Positions 32,727 to 42,858 are shown, numbered from the stretch's first letter. The stretch is 64,000 nt of DNA from Tenacibaculum aquimarinum (GCF_022478115.1 NZ_JAKGSC010000001.1:1-64000), one strand, 5' to 3'. Numbers and translations: made by a program. The notes: generated by a model from the sequence alone, not told the origin.

Positions 32727-33947
32727 ATGGAAAACCTACAAGCAATAAAACAACGTTTTGGCATTATCGGTAACGATGTGCAACTTAATCGTGCAATAGA
32801 AAAAGCATTACGAGTAGCGCCTACAGATATTTCTGTTTTGGTAACTGGAGAAAGCGGAGTTGGTAAAGAAAATATTCCGAAAATAATACATCAATTATCG
32901 CACAGAAAACATGCAAAATATATTGCTGTAAACTGTGGTGCAATTCCTGAAGGAACAATTGATAGTGAACTTTTTGGGCACGAAAAAGGCGCTTTTACAG
33001 GCGCAACTGCAACCAGAAAAGGATATTTTGAAGTTGCCGATGGAGGAACTATTTTTTTAGATGAAGTTGGAGAATTACCATTAACAACTCAAGTACGTTT
33101 ATTACGTGTTTTAGAGAATGGAGAATTTATAAAAGTTGGTTCTTCACAAGTACAAAAAACCAATGTTCGTATTGTTGCAGCTACCAACGTAAATATGCAA
33201 CAAGCAATAGCAAAAGAAAAATTTAGAGAAGATTTATATTACAGATTAAGCACTATTGAAATTAATTTACCAGCGCTTAGAGAACGTGGTGAAGACATTC
33301 ATTTGTTATTCAGAAAATTTGCTTCAGATTTTGCTCAGAAATACAGAATGCCAACTATTAGACTGGATGACAATTCAGTAAAAATGCTGTTAAATTACCG
33401 TTTTCCAGGAAATATTCGTCAATTAAAAAATATAGCAGAACAAATTTCTGTTGTAGAGGAAAGCAGACAAATAACTGCGGATAAAATGGTGCAATATCTA
33501 CCAAACAACAACGGTAACTTACCTGCAATTTTTGGAGAAAAAGCAGCAAATGATTTTTCTACAGAACGCGATATTATGTACAAAATTTTGTTTGACATGC
33601 GTAACGACATTAATGATTTAAAGAAATTGACTTTAGACTTAATGCAACATGGTAATTCCGAAGAAGTACAAGAAGAAAACAGCCGATTAATTGAACGTAT
33701 TTACGAAGAAAAACCTGCTCTACAAAATCAAGTAGAGGTTGTACAGTTACCACAAAAATCGGTTGAAAATAATTACGATTTTGCAGAAACCGTAGAAGAA
33801 GATGAAAGCTTATCATTACAAGACAAAGAAATTGAAATGATTAGAAAATCGTTAGAAAAAAACAAAAATAAACGTAAATTGGCTGCAAAAGAGCTCGGTA
33901 TTTCTGAGAGAACTCTGTACAGAAAAATTAAACAATACGATTTGTAA
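32727..33947 (+). CDS. Sigma-54-dependent transcriptional activator (AAA+/Fis, no receiver domain)
   Basis: The 406-residue product starts directly with the AAA+ domain: Walker A GESGVGKE, intact sigma-54 contact loop GAFTGA, Walker B GGTIFLDEVGEL and arginine-finger region REDLYYRLS. A spacer of about 100 residues precedes a Fis-type HTH (LAAKELGISERTLYRKIKQ). With no sensory domain it is probably controlled by expression level or by a partner protein. Its place in the miaB-lptE-secG unit, just upstream of groES, is typical for the class. A sigma-54-like box precedes groES. Confidence 0.93.
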   Translation: MENLQAIKQRFGIIGNDVQLNRAIEKALRVAPTDISVLVTGESGVGKENIPKIIHQLSHRKHAKYIAVNCGAIPEGTIDSELFGHEKGAFTGATATRKGYFEVADGGTIFLDEVGELPLTTQVRLLRVLENGEFIKVGSSQVQKTNVRIVAATNVNMQQAIAKEKFREDLYYRLSTIEINLPALRERGEDIHLLFRKFASDFAQKYRMPTIRLDDNSVKMLLNYRFPGNIRQLKNIAEQISVVEESRQITADKMVQYLPNNNGNLPAIFGEKAANDFSTERDIMYKILFDMRNDINDLKKLTLDLMQHGNSEEVQEENSRLIERIYEEKPALQNQVEVVQLPQKSVENNYDFAETVEEDESLSLQDKEIEMIRKSLEKNKNKRKLAAKELGISERTLYRKIKQYDL

Positions 33948-33958
33948 TACTTTAATAC

Positions 33959-34150
33959 ATGAAAGCAGTAGAAATTTTTAAAATAAGAAAATCTTTTTCT
34001 CCAAACAGTTCAGAAACAATTAAAACTGAAGCAGAAGATTTAATCAATGAAAAACACTACAAAGGTTACAGGTTAGTTTCTACATCTTTTACTGTTGAAG
34101 GTCGTTATTTTTATGCTTTTATTACCATGAAAAAACCTAACACATATTAA
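33959..34150 (+). CDS. Small conserved-context protein of unknown function
   Basis: The 63-residue ORF fits exactly between the sigma-54 activator (11-base gap) and lptE (2-base gap) on the same strand, which supports it as a real gene. It is basic and lacks a signal peptide or membrane helix. A predicted alpha-beta-beta pattern (SSETIKTEAEDLINEKHYKG, then YRLVSTSFTVEGRYFYAFITM) is reminiscent of small single-domain proteins that sense or bind ligands. I do not recognise a family. Confidence 0.65.
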   Translation: MKAVEIFKIRKSFSPNSSETIKTEAEDLINEKHYKGYRLVSTSFTVEGRYFYAFITMKKPNTY

Positions 34151-34152
34151 TT

Positions 34153-34653
34153 ATGAAATTACGTCAAATTGGCTTTTTAGTTATAGTTGCAATTACAATT
34201 GTAGGTTGTGGTGCTTATTCTTTTACAGGAGGAAATACTGGTGATGCAAAAACAATTCAAATAGATTTTTTCCCAAATCAAGCTTCTTTAGTTGAACCAA
34301 CACTAAGTCAAAAATTTACGAACGATTTACAAGATTTATTTACAAGACAAACCAACTTAACTTTAGGTCCAAATGGCGACTTAGTTCTACAAGGTGAAAT
34401 TACAGGTTACAGAATAACACCAATGAGTGCAAATGCAGACCAAACTGCATCTCAAAACAGATTAACAGTTACCGTAAATGTAAGATTTACAAACAAATTA
34501 GTTGAGAAAGATGATTTTGAAAGAAGTTTTTCTTTCTATTCAGACTACGGAGCACAAGTACAATTAATTGGAGGTGTTTTAGAAACGGCATTAGAAGAAA
34601 TTATAGAAAGAATTACGCAAGATATTTTTAATGCATCAGTTGCAAAATGGTAA
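34153..34653 (+). CDS. lptE: LPS assembly lipoprotein LptE
   Basis: The 166-residue product has a lipoprotein signal (lipidated Cys19, ITIVGCGAYSF) and an LptE-like body with GNTGDAKTIQIDFFPN, LTLGPNGDLVLQGEITGY and a C-terminal amphipathic helix (ALEEIIERITQDIFN). LptE plugs LptD and helps deliver LPS to the outer leaflet. The small size and the GCG(A/I)YSF start are typical of Bacteroidetes LptE. Part of the miaB-secG unit. Confidence 0.88.
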   Translation: MKLRQIGFLVIVAITIVGCGAYSFTGGNTGDAKTIQIDFFPNQASLVEPTLSQKFTNDLQDLFTRQTNLTLGPNGDLVLQGEITGYRITPMSANADQTASQNRLTVTVNVRFTNKLVEKDDFERSFSFYSDYGAQVQLIGGVLETALEEIIERITQDIFNASVAKW

Positions 34654-34667
34654 CAGTTAGAACTGAA

Positions 34668-35387
34668 ATGGATAAAAATAGATACATACAAATTCTTAAC
34701 ACACCACATTTAATTCAGCAAGAAGAAATAACCGAATTAAAGAAGGTTATTGATGAATTTCCTTATTTTCAAAGTGCAAGATCATTATATTTAAAAGCTT
34801 TAAATAACCAAAAAAGTTTTAAATACAATAATGAACTTAAAACCACAGCAGCTTACACTACAGATAGAACCGTATTATTCAATTTTATTACTTCAACTAT
34901 TTTTACGGAAGAAACCTCAACCAAAGAAGCAACACTTCATCAACAAATAGCGGAAGAAATTCAACAAGAAGAACCGCAAGAAGTTCTAGACATAAAAGAA
35001 GAATTATCATTAGGAAAACCTCTCTCTTTTACACAAAACGAATCTCACTCTTTTAATCAATGGTTGCAATTATCTGTTAAAAAACCAATAATTAGAACTT
35101 CTGAAAAGCCTAAAACTGAGGATAAAATTTCAATTATAGAAAAATTCATACAAAATAGTCCTAAAATATCAAGAGTAAAAAAAGGTGCTATTTCTGAAGT
35201 AAAAGTTCATAAAAATGAGCAACCAACCCTTTTAATGACAGAAACTTTAGCTAAAGTTTATCTTGAACAAAAAAAGTATGGAAACGCTATAAAAGCTTAT
35301 GAAATTTTAAGTTTGAAATATCCAGAAAAAAGTGGTTTCTTTGCAGACCAAATTAAACGAATACAAATTTTACAAAACTCAAAATAA
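34668..35387 (+). CDS. Tetratricopeptide-like protein of the miaB-secG unit
   Basis: The start at 34668 (MDKNRYIQILNTPH) leaves a 14-base gap after lptE; an ATG at 34647 would overlap lptE by 7 bases and add a poor leader. The 239-residue product has a helical N-terminal segment (EITELKKVIDEFPYFQSARSL), an acidic low-complexity middle, and one clear TPR near the C-terminus (TLAKVYLEQKKYGNAIKAYEIL). No signal peptide is seen, so it should be cytoplasmic. Function unknown; it may act with SecG or LptE, judging only from position. Confidence 0.75.
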   Translation: MDKNRYIQILNTPHLIQQEEITELKKVIDEFPYFQSARSLYLKALNNQKSFKYNNELKTTAAYTTDRTVLFNFITSTIFTEETSTKEATLHQQIAEEIQQEEPQEVLDIKEELSLGKPLSFTQNESHSFNQWLQLSVKKPIIRTSEKPKTEDKISIIEKFIQNSPKISRVKKGAISEVKVHKNEQPTLLMTETLAKVYLEQKKYGNAIKAYEILSLKYPEKSGFFADQIKRIQILQNSK

Positions 35388-35726
35388 ATGACAACTTACG
35401 GTTTAATCTTAATTTTAATCTTAATTGTTGCAATTGCACTAATCTTAATAGTAATGGTTCAAAACCCAAAAGGTGGCGGATTATCTTCTTCTTTTGGTGG
35501 TGGCGGTTCTCAATCTTTAGGAGGTGTTCAAAACACAAACAAATTTTTAGACAACACAACATGGACATTAGCAATTGCTATGTTTGCTTTAATTTTATTA
35601 GCAAACTTTGCTATTCCTAGAGGAAATGGAAGTGATACACATCAATTAGATAATACTTTAGACGGAATAGAAGCTACTACTCCAGTTGAAGCTCCAGCAA
35701 ATACTGGAAACGACAGTATTCAGTAG
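35388..35726 (+). CDS. secG: Preprotein translocase subunit SecG
   Basis: The 112-residue protein has the SecG layout of two membrane helices (about 5-23 and 58-76) around the conserved loop MVQNPKGGGLSSSFGGGGSQSLGG. A Thr/Glu-rich tail follows. It stimulates the SecYEG translocon. It starts on the base after the upstream stop codon and is followed by a strong terminator, so it ends the unit that began with miaB. Confidence 0.95.
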   Translation: MTTYGLILILILIVAIALILIVMVQNPKGGGLSSSFGGGGSQSLGGVQNTNKFLDNTTWTLAIAMFALILLANFAIPRGNGSDTHQLDNTLDGIEATTPVEAPANTGNDSIQ

Positions 35727-35745
35727 TTTACTAAATAACACTATT

Positions 35746-35785
35746 AAAAATGCCAACGAAAATGACACGTTGGCATTTTTTTTTA
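35746..35785 (+). terminator. Rho-independent terminator after secG
   Basis: A perfect 13-bp stem (35746-35758 with 35768-35780) closes a 9-base loop and continues into a T run to 35784. Confidence 0.9.
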
Positions 35786-35821
35786 CAACTATTTTAAGCA
35801 AAAAACTATTAGCTCGTAAAT

Positions 35822-35854
35822 TTGTCAGTTGAATTCAATTGGCATAATTTCTGA
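35822..35854 (+). promoter_or_regulatory. Candidate sigma-54-like promoter and TGTCA box upstream of groES
   Basis: TTGGCATAATTTCTGA (35839-35854) matches the -24 element TTGGCA well and the -12 element poorly (GA where GC is expected). TGTCA at 35823-35827 and its partial mirror TGAC at 35852-35855 flank a TTGAATTCAA palindrome. It lies 48 bases before the groES start, after a terminator, so a promoter is required here. Confidence 0.4.
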
Positions 35855-35901
35855 CTACTTATAAAACATAAAAAGTAATTAATTAATCAAAATTTATAAA
35901 A

Positions 35902-36177
35902 ATGGGATTAAATATAAAACCTTTAGCAGACAGAGTTCTTGTAGAACCAGCTCCTGCAGAAACAAAAACAGCATCTGGATTAATTATTCCAGATAACGCA
36001 AAAGAAAAGCCTCAAAAAGGTACAGTTGTAGCTATTGGAAATGGAACAAAAGACGAACCTTTAACTGTAAAAGTTGGTGATACTGTGTTATATGGTAAAT
36101 ATGGCGGAACAGAATTAAAACTAGAAGGAAAAGATTATTTAATGATGCGTGAAAGCGATATCATGGCAATTGTATAA
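35902..36177 (+). CDS. groES: Co-chaperonin GroES
   Basis: The 91-residue protein has the GroES features: [15 protein letters not shown] at the start, the mobile loop ([19 protein letters not shown]) and the C-terminal [20 protein letters not shown]. It caps the GroEL chamber during ATP-driven folding. It leads the groES-groEL pair, 84 bases before groEL. No CIRCE operator was seen upstream, in keeping with other Bacteroidetes. Confidence 0.97.
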   Translation: MGLNIKPLADRVLVEPAPAETKTASGLIIPDNAKEKPQKGTVVAIGNGTKDEPLTVKVGDTVLYGKYGGTELKLEGKDYLMMRESDIMAIV

Positions 36178-36239
36178 AAGTAGCATTCAATTTTTAGTTG
36201 CAGTATTCAGTCGCAACAATTAAACGAATAAACATTTAA

Positions 36240-37895
<1,656 letters not shown>

Positions 37896-37922
37896 TCGTT
37901 TATTACAACACTCTATAAATTT

Positions 37923-37957
37923 AAAAAATCCGTTCTTTGCTGAACGGATTTTTTTAT
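37923..37957 (+). terminator. Rho-independent terminator after groEL
   Basis: Arms 37924-37935 and 37942-37953 form a perfect 12-bp stem with a 6-base loop, and T residues follow. Confidence 0.9.
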
Positions 37958-38032
37958 TATAAACCAATTAATAAAAGACTTAAATAAAATCTCAATGATA
38001 AACTGGTAAAAATTTAATTCTACTATTTACAA

Positions 38033-39115
38033 CTAACTTAAAATCTTATTTATTAGTTCTTGTTTTGCTTTTTCATCATCACCAAACAACCATTGCAGCA
38101 CATTGTCTTCCCAAATTTGACCTTTTTCAGTTTCTGTAATAATTTTCTGATCAATTGCTAAATCTAAAATTTTTCCAGGATACGAAGATTGCCTATCACT
38201 TTCCATTTCTCCTAAAGGATACGGATCATCTAAGCCCATTAAAACTTGACTTGTTCCTTGCCTTTTAAACATTAATTTCAACGAATCCGTGTCGTGAACT
38301 AACGTATCGAAAAAGATGTTTTTATGACCAACTGCTTTTCTTGGATGTGTTTTCCCTTCAAATAAATCTGGTCTTCCATCAAAACCTTGAATACGTCTTC
38401 CTAAATTCATTTGTGCCAATTGGCCTCCGTGTGCAAAACATGTTCTGATATTCGGAAAGCGTTCTTGCATTCCGTTTAAGGTATAAAAATGATACGCATC
38501 GCCACATTGTGCCAACATCCAAATTAGGTGAAAACGCCAATTTGTGTTTTCTAGTTTTATCATTTTATCTCCATCATACGGATGAATCTCAATTGCTAGT
38601 TTGTATTTATCTGCTAATTCAAAAATTCGATCGTTTTCTTCGTCAAAAACACAACGCCATTGCCCTATTGAATCCATAAAATGCGTTGGCAAACAAAGAA
38701 CTTTTAAACCTAATTCTTCCACACAACGTTTCATTTCATCTAATGCTCCGTAAATAAAACCTGGATGCACAACAAAACCACAGGTAAACTTAGATGGATT
38801 ATCATGCTCTACTTTTGCATTAAAATCGTTTTGAAAACGTAATGCCTTTTTCATTTCCTCTAAACGTAATCCATTTCCATATAATTGAGATAGATTTAAA
38901 ACTACTGCGTGATCTATTTTGTTTTTCTCCATCCACAATAATTTCTCATCTAAGAAAAAACTTGAATCGGTTACTGGACGTCTCCATCCCTTTTGCAACA
39001 TATGTTTACGCTCATCATCTACCCAAAAAATTTCCTTTTCCTTCATAAAATCAGGAATTTGCTCTGGATAAGGCAATAAATGTGAATGTCCGTTTATTCG
39101 TAGTTTACGCTTCAT
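38033..39115 (-). CDS. nbaD: 2-amino-3-carboxymuconate-6-semialdehyde decarboxylase (ACMSD)
   Basis: ACMSD removes CO2 from the ring-opened product of 3-hydroxyanthranilate, steering tryptophan carbon away from quinolinate. The 360-residue amidohydrolase-superfamily protein has all zinc ligands of the family in place: H10 and H12 (NGHSHLLPYP), H178 (IEIHPYDG), H229 (CFAHGG, activating His) and the late Asp at 296-297 (MGLDDPYP). Its start follows the stop of the 3-hydroxyanthranilate dioxygenase gene without a gap. Last gene of the kynurenine cluster. Confidence 0.93.
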   Translation of the reverse strand: MKRKLRINGHSHLLPYPEQIPDFMKEKEIFWVDDERKHMLQKGWRRPVTDSSFFLDEKLLWMEKNKIDHAVVLNLSQLYGNGLRLEEMKKALRFQNDFNAKVEHDNPSKFTCGFVVHPGFIYGALDEMKRCVEELGLKVLCLPTHFMDSIGQWRCVFDEENDRIFELADKYKLAIEIHPYDGDKMIKLENTNWRFHLIWMLAQCGDAYHFYTLNGMQERFPNIRTCFAHGGQLAQMNLGRRIQGFDGRPDLFEGKTHPRKAVGHKNIFFDTLVHDTDSLKLMFKRQGTSQVLMGLDDPYPLGEMESDRQSSYPGKILDLAIDQKIITETEKGQIWEDNVLQWLFGDDEKAKQELINKILS

Positions 39116-39643
39116 TTATTTAATTTTCTTTGGTGATTGCATTACGGTTCCACAATTAGAACAGGTGCATTTCTTTTTATCTGAATAATATTTATCGAAA
39201 ATAATTGGCATATCGGTTTCTATGTTATCCAATGCAAATTCTTCTCTGTATAATGGATTTCCACAGTTTTCGCAATACCATTCTAACGCGTCCAACATTC
39301 CTTCCGAACGTGGATATTCTATAACTAAACCAACAGTATTTTCTTTTCTTTGTGGAGAGTGTGGTACTTTTCCTGGCAGTAAATAAATATCACCTTCATT
39401 AATTTCTACGTCAATCATTTCTCCTTTATCGTCTATGATTTTTAAAATCATATCGCCTTCTACTTGATAGAAAAACTCTGGAGTTTCATTATAATGATAA
39501 TCTTTTCTGTTATTTGGCCCACCAACAACCATAACAATATACTCGCCATTATCCCAAACTTGTTTGTTACCAACGGGTGGTTTTAATAAATGACGATGTT
39601 CATCAATCCACTTTTTAAAATTTAAAGGTTGTACTAAATTCAT
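39116..39643 (-). CDS. nbaC: 3-hydroxyanthranilate 3,4-dioxygenase
   Basis: The 175-residue cupin uses Fe(II) to open the ring of 3-hydroxyanthranilate. The cupin core contains DYHYNETPEFFYQVEGDM (iron ligands His and Glu) and LLPGKVPHSPQRKENTVG (third His). A C-terminal rubredoxin-like site, CENCGNPL and CTCSNCGTV, matches the bacterial form of the enzyme, in which this second iron is not catalytic. Directly followed by the ACMSD gene, which uses its product. Confidence 0.95.
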   Translation of the reverse strand: MNLVQPLNFKKWIDEHRHLLKPPVGNKQVWDNGEYIVMVVGGPNNRKDYHYNETPEFFYQVEGDMILKIIDDKGEMIDVEINEGDIYLLPGKVPHSPQRKENTVGLVIEYPRSEGMLDALEWYCENCGNPLYREEFALDNIETDMPIIFDKYYSDKKKCTCSNCGTVMQSPKKIK

Positions 39644-39758
39644 TTTATAGATTTTTAAATTATTGGATATTTTGATTGTTAGACTTTAAAATTACTGATT
39701 TTTTATGTCTTTATAATTTATCACTTCGTTTCTTTTAACTCACAAACCTCCACAAACA

Positions 39759-39837
39759 AGTTTAGCCCTGATAGAGCGGCATGTTTGAGCTCGTTGAGGA
39801 ACGAAACAGCGAGTAGCGAAAGCAGGAAATAGCTTCT
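39759..39837 (+). ncRNA. Flavo-1-like structured repeat element, copy 3
   Basis: It runs from AGTTTAGCCCTGAT to AAAGCAGGAAATAGCTTC. Closing stem AGC-CCTG/CAGG-GCT; central arm of the GAGCTC...GAGTAG subtype with inner CGTT/AACG pairing. It is antisense to the flanking kynurenine genes. Confidence 0.65.
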
Positions 39838-39846
39838 TATAACAAT

Positions 39847-39938
39847 TTGGGCGTTACCTAAAGGTCGGGCTTTTATCTATATCTTTTTTTTGAAAAAAGA
39901 AAAAAGGATGTCGTTTCAATCCCTAACGCGGGGCTTCG
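39847..39938 (-). ncRNA. Variant structured repeat element sharing the Flavo-1-like central arm
   Basis: On the minus strand the order is GCGTTAGGGATTGAAACG, the CATCCTTTTTT/AAAAAGATATAG arm, then AAAGCCCGACC and GGTAACGCCC. GCGTTA (39924-39929) pairs with TAACGC (39851-39856) in place of the usual closing stem. It looks like a second class of the same element family. Confidence 0.5.
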
Positions 39939-39946
39939 TTATACAT

Positions 39947-40723
39947 TTATAAAGATTTTGTTCTTCCGCCATCTACAGGAAGGTTAATTCCGTTGATATA
40001 ACTTGCCTGTTCGCTTGCCAAAAAAGTAACAGCTGCAGCAGTTTCCTCTGGTTTTGCAAAACGTGCAGCCGGAACATAACTTTTTAAAAGTTGCTCCATT
40101 TCTGCTTCGGTTGTGTTTGCTTTCTCTGATTTTATCTTAATAATTTGGTCTAAACGCGCCGTATTTGTAAAACCTGGCAGCACATTATTTACCGTAATTT
40201 GAAACCCACCAAGTTCTGTTGCCAAGGTTTTTGCCCAATTACCAACCGCATTTCTAATAGTATTTGAAACACCTAAACCCGGAATTGGCTCTTTTACAGA
40301 TGTAGAAATTACATTAATAATTCTACCAAATTTCTCAGATTTCATAAACGGAACCACTGCTTGCGTTAAAATTTGATTGCAAACAATATGCATTTGAAAC
40401 GCATTTATTAAATCGGTTGGAGTTGCTGTTAGTAACTCTCCTCCTTTTGGTCCTCCAGTATTATTTATTAAAATATGAAACTTTAAATCGGTAGTTTCTA
40501 ATACTTTTTTTAGTTCTTCTGGTTTAGAAAAGTCTGCAACCAAATAACCATGGCATTGGTTATCTTTTGGTAATTCTGCTAGAACTTCTTTAAGTTTTTC
40601 TTCGTTTCTTGCTACTAAAGTTACGTTAGCTCCTTCGTTTGCTAAAGCCATTGCTGTGGCTTTTCCAATTCCTTGAGTGCTTCCACAAACTAATGCGTTT
40701 TTGTTTTTTATGTTTAAATTCAT
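39947..40723 (-). CDS. SDR-family oxidoreductase in the kynurenine cluster
   Basis: The 258-residue short-chain dehydrogenase/reductase has the cofactor motif GSTQGIGKATA, the structural motif NNTGG (usually NNAG), and ends DGGRTKSL. At the catalytic site, where YxxxK is usual, the sequence around SVKEPIPGLGVSNTIRNAVGNWAKTLA shows Ser or Asn instead of Tyr. This is seen in the SDR subfamily grouped with 3-oxoacyl-ACP-reductase-like proteins next to kynurenine genes. Its reaction is unknown; a link to 2-aminomuconate or 4-oxalocrotonate metabolism is inferred from position. Confidence 0.8.
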   Translation of the reverse strand: MNLNIKNKNALVCGSTQGIGKATAMALANEGANVTLVARNEEKLKEVLAELPKDNQCHGYLVADFSKPEELKKVLETTDLKFHILINNTGGPKGGELLTATPTDLINAFQMHIVCNQILTQAVVPFMKSEKFGRIINVISTSVKEPIPGLGVSNTIRNAVGNWAKTLATELGGFQITVNNVLPGFTNTARLDQIIKIKSEKANTTEAEMEQLLKSYVPAARFAKPEETAAAVTFLASEQASYINGINLPVDGGRTKSL

Positions 40724-40734
40724 GTTTTATAGAT

Positions 40735-40799
40735 GAAAGAAAAAAGAAGTTAGAAGTAAGACTTTCTCATCTCTCTTCTTGACTCTTTTCTCCAGATTC
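40735..40799 (+). repeat. Purine-arm/pyrimidine-arm hairpin element, copy B
   Basis: A purine-rich 5' half (AGAAAAAAGAAGTTAGAAG) faces a pyrimidine-rich 3' half (TCTCTCTTCTTGACTCTTTTCT), which can fold back imperfectly. It resembles the element at 32649-32712 and fills the gap between the small unknown gene and the SDR gene. Confidence 0.4.
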
Positions 40800-41018
40800 T
40801 TATTTATTTTCTAACACCATTTCTTTAATCTTCACTGCTTTTTCAAAGTGATCTAATTTATGTGTATCAATCCACCAAGTTGCTGCTTCCATTAACAACT
40901 TTGGATTGTCATTTTTATTTTTGAAAAATGCGTAAAAAGACAAACCTACGTTTGTTCCTTTTTTTTCAATTTTATCATCACAAACTTGAATGATTTTTTC
41001 TTTTAATTCTTTATTCAT
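40800..41018 (-). CDS. Small conserved protein (possibly DUF6500)
   Basis: The start at 41018 (MNKELKEKIIQVCDDKI) overlaps the dehydrogenase stop by 8 bases, typical of a coupled operon gene; the longer frame would overlap by 68 bases. The 72-residue product is soluble and rich in aromatic residues in the middle (VGLSFYAFF, AATWWIDTHKLDHFEKA). I think it belongs to the Bacteroidetes family DUF6500, but am not certain. Function unknown. Location suggests an accessory to aminomuconate metabolism. Confidence 0.65.
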   Translation of the reverse strand: MNKELKEKIIQVCDDKIEKKGTNVGLSFYAFFKNKNDNPKLLMEAATWWIDTHKLDHFEKAVKIKEMVLENK

Positions 41019-42453
41019 AACTAATACAAATATTTTTAGGTTCAGTAAAAAAACGCAAAGCTTCAAAACCTCCTTCACGTCCTACTCCGCTTTCTTTTTG
41101 CCCTCCAAAAGGCGTTCTTAAATCTCTCATTAGCCATGTATTAACCCAAACAATTCCACTATGTAATTGTTTAGAAAACTGCATGGTTCTATTTAAGTTA
41201 TTTGTCCATAAAGTAGCTGATAATCCGTATTTTACATCGTTTGCTAATTGCAAAGCTTCATCATCTGTCTTAAAAGGGATAATAGTTACAACTGGACCAA
41301 AAATTTCTTCTTGATTCAATCTACATTGATTGCTTTCAACTTCTATAATTGTTGGTTGTAAATAGTAGCCGTTCTCGCTTCCATTTACGGCAACTTTTTT
41401 ACCTCCAAAAAGTATTTTCCCACCTTCTTGTTCGGCAATATCTATGTAACTTTTTACTTTTTCTAAATGTTGTTTGGATACTAATGCACCAATATTTGTA
41501 TCAGTTTCTGATGGATTTCCAACTTTCAATTCAGATACTTTCTGAACAAAATCTTTTTTGAATTGCTCATATATTTTTTCTTCTACAAAAATTCTACTTC
41601 CACATAAACAAATCTGACCTTGGTTTGCAAATGAAGAACGAACCGTAGTTTCTAACATTTTATTGTAATCGCAATCTGCAAAAATTATATTCGGATTTTT
41701 ACCGCCTAATTCTAAAGACAGTTTCTTAAACATTGGAGCAGCAACTCGCGCAATGTGTGCGCCTGTTGTTGTTCCGCCTGTAAAGGAAATTGCTTTAATA
41801 TTTTTATGCTCAACAATGGCTTGACCTGTTGTTTGTCCTAATCCGTGAACAATATTTAAAACGCCTTTTGGGAGGCCAGCCTCTTTTGTTATTTCTGAAA
41901 GTAGATATGCTGTAGCAGGAGTCACTTCGCTTGGTTTTGCGATAACGCAATTTCCTGCAGCGATTGCTGGTGCAATTTTCCAAGTGAATAAATACAATGG
42001 TAAATTCCACGGAGAAATACAACCAACAACGCCAATTGGTTGGCGTAAGGTAAAATTAACGGCATTTAACCCAACACTTTCATGAGCTTCTGAAGAAAAC
42101 TGTGTAATTGCATTTGCAAAAAACTGAAAGTTTGCTGCTGCTCTTGGAATGTCTATTGCAGTTGCTAAACTAACTGGTTTCCCGTTATCTTTAGATTCTA
42201 CTTCTGCTAAAAAAGTTAATTTCTCTTTTATTAAATCCGCTATTTTAGACAAGATTTTACTTCTTGTTGCCAATGTTGTATTAGACCAACTTGGAAATGC
42301 TTTTTCTGCCGCTTCAACAGCTTTTTCTACATCTTCTTTTGTAGAATCTGGAATTTGCCCATACACTTCTCCAATTGATGGATTATAGTTATCAATATAA
42401 TTACCCGAAATTGGATTTACAAATTCTCCGTTTATGTAGTTTTGGATTTTCAT
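41011..42453 (-). CDS. Aldehyde dehydrogenase, probable 2-aminomuconic 6-semialdehyde dehydrogenase
   Basis: The 480-residue NAD-dependent aldehyde dehydrogenase has the family landmarks: SPWNLPLYLFTWKIAPA, the catalytic Glu in LELGGKNPN, the nucleophile Cys in FANQGQICLCGSRI, and EEIFGPVVTI. Context (ACMSD, deaminase, HAO) points to 2-aminomuconic or 2-hydroxymuconic semialdehyde as substrate, oxidised after ACMSD acts. Its ATG overlaps the upstream RidA-like stop by one base. Confidence 0.9.
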   Translation of the reverse strand: MKIQNYINGEFVNPISGNYIDNYNPSIGEVYGQIPDSTKEDVEKAVEAAEKAFPSWSNTTLATRSKILSKIADLIKEKLTFLAEVESKDNGKPVSLATAIDIPRAAANFQFFANAITQFSSEAHESVGLNAVNFTLRQPIGVVGCISPWNLPLYLFTWKIAPAIAAGNCVIAKPSEVTPATAYLLSEITKEAGLPKGVLNIVHGLGQTTGQAIVEHKNIKAISFTGGTTTGAHIARVAAPMFKKLSLELGGKNPNIIFADCDYNKMLETTVRSSFANQGQICLCGSRIFVEEKIYEQFKKDFVQKVSELKVGNPSETDTNIGALVSKQHLEKVKSYIDIAEQEGGKILFGGKKVAVNGSENGYYLQPTIIEVESNQCRLNQEEIFGPVVTIIPFKTDDEALQLANDVKYGLSATLWTNNLNRTMQFSKQLHSGIVWVNTWLMRDLRTPFGGQKESGVGREGGFEALRFFTEPKNICISYE

Positions 42454-42857
42454 TATTGCTTCTTATAAGCCGTTACCTTAATTTCTACAACCAAATCTGG
42501 ATGCGGTAATTGATGCACGGCAACTGTGGTTCTTGTTGGTCCTGTTTCTTTGTCAAAAAACTCTGCGTAGGCTTTATTATATCCTGCAAAATCATTCATA
42601 TTTACTAAAAACGAAGAAACATCTACTACATCTTCTATAGATGCTCCAACAGTTTGTAACGTTTTATCTATGTTTTTTAAAACTTCTCTTGTTTGGGTTT
42701 CAGCATTTAAACGCTTTGTTCCCATTTCATCAATAATATCAACGCCTGCAATGGTGTTGTCTGCTCTACGTGAACTGGTTCCTGATACAAAAATAAAATC
42801 GCCCACAACTTTAACATGTGGATATGCGCCTCTTGGTGTTACTTTTTTTTCTGACAT
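42453..42857 (-). CDS. RidA-family protein, probable 2-aminomuconate deaminase
   Basis: The 134-residue YjgF/YER057c/UK114-family protein has the fold motifs [36 protein letters not shown] and [23 protein letters not shown]. In Pseudomonas nba/amn clusters this family member hydrolyses 2-aminomuconate to 4-oxalocrotonate, and the neighbours here make that the best prediction. The alternative is a general RidA enamine/imine deaminase. It is coupled (TAATG) to the downstream dehydrogenase and starts 1 base after the DUF1697 stop. Confidence 0.88.
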   Translation of the reverse strand: MSEKKVTPRGAYPHVKVVGDFIFVSGTSSRRADNTIAGVDIIDEMGTKRLNAETQTREVLKNIDKTLQTVGASIEDVVDVSSFLVNMNDFAGYNKAYAEFFDKETGPTRTTVAVHQLPHPDLVVEIKVTAYKKQ

Positions 42858-42858
42858 A

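Larger units (their letters stand above)
39644..39946. other. Gap inside the kynurenine cluster holding two structured elements
   Basis: This 303-base gap between the SDR and dioxygenase genes has no ORF. It contains two back-to-back structured elements (39759-39837 plus, 39847-39938 minus) and about 110 AT-rich bases before the dioxygenase gene that probably hold its promoter. Confidence 0.6.

Noticed and set aside
35790-35901. CIRCE operator before groES
   Set aside because: No TTAGCACTC-N9-GAGTGCTAA match; the TTGAATTCAA palindrome is unrelated.
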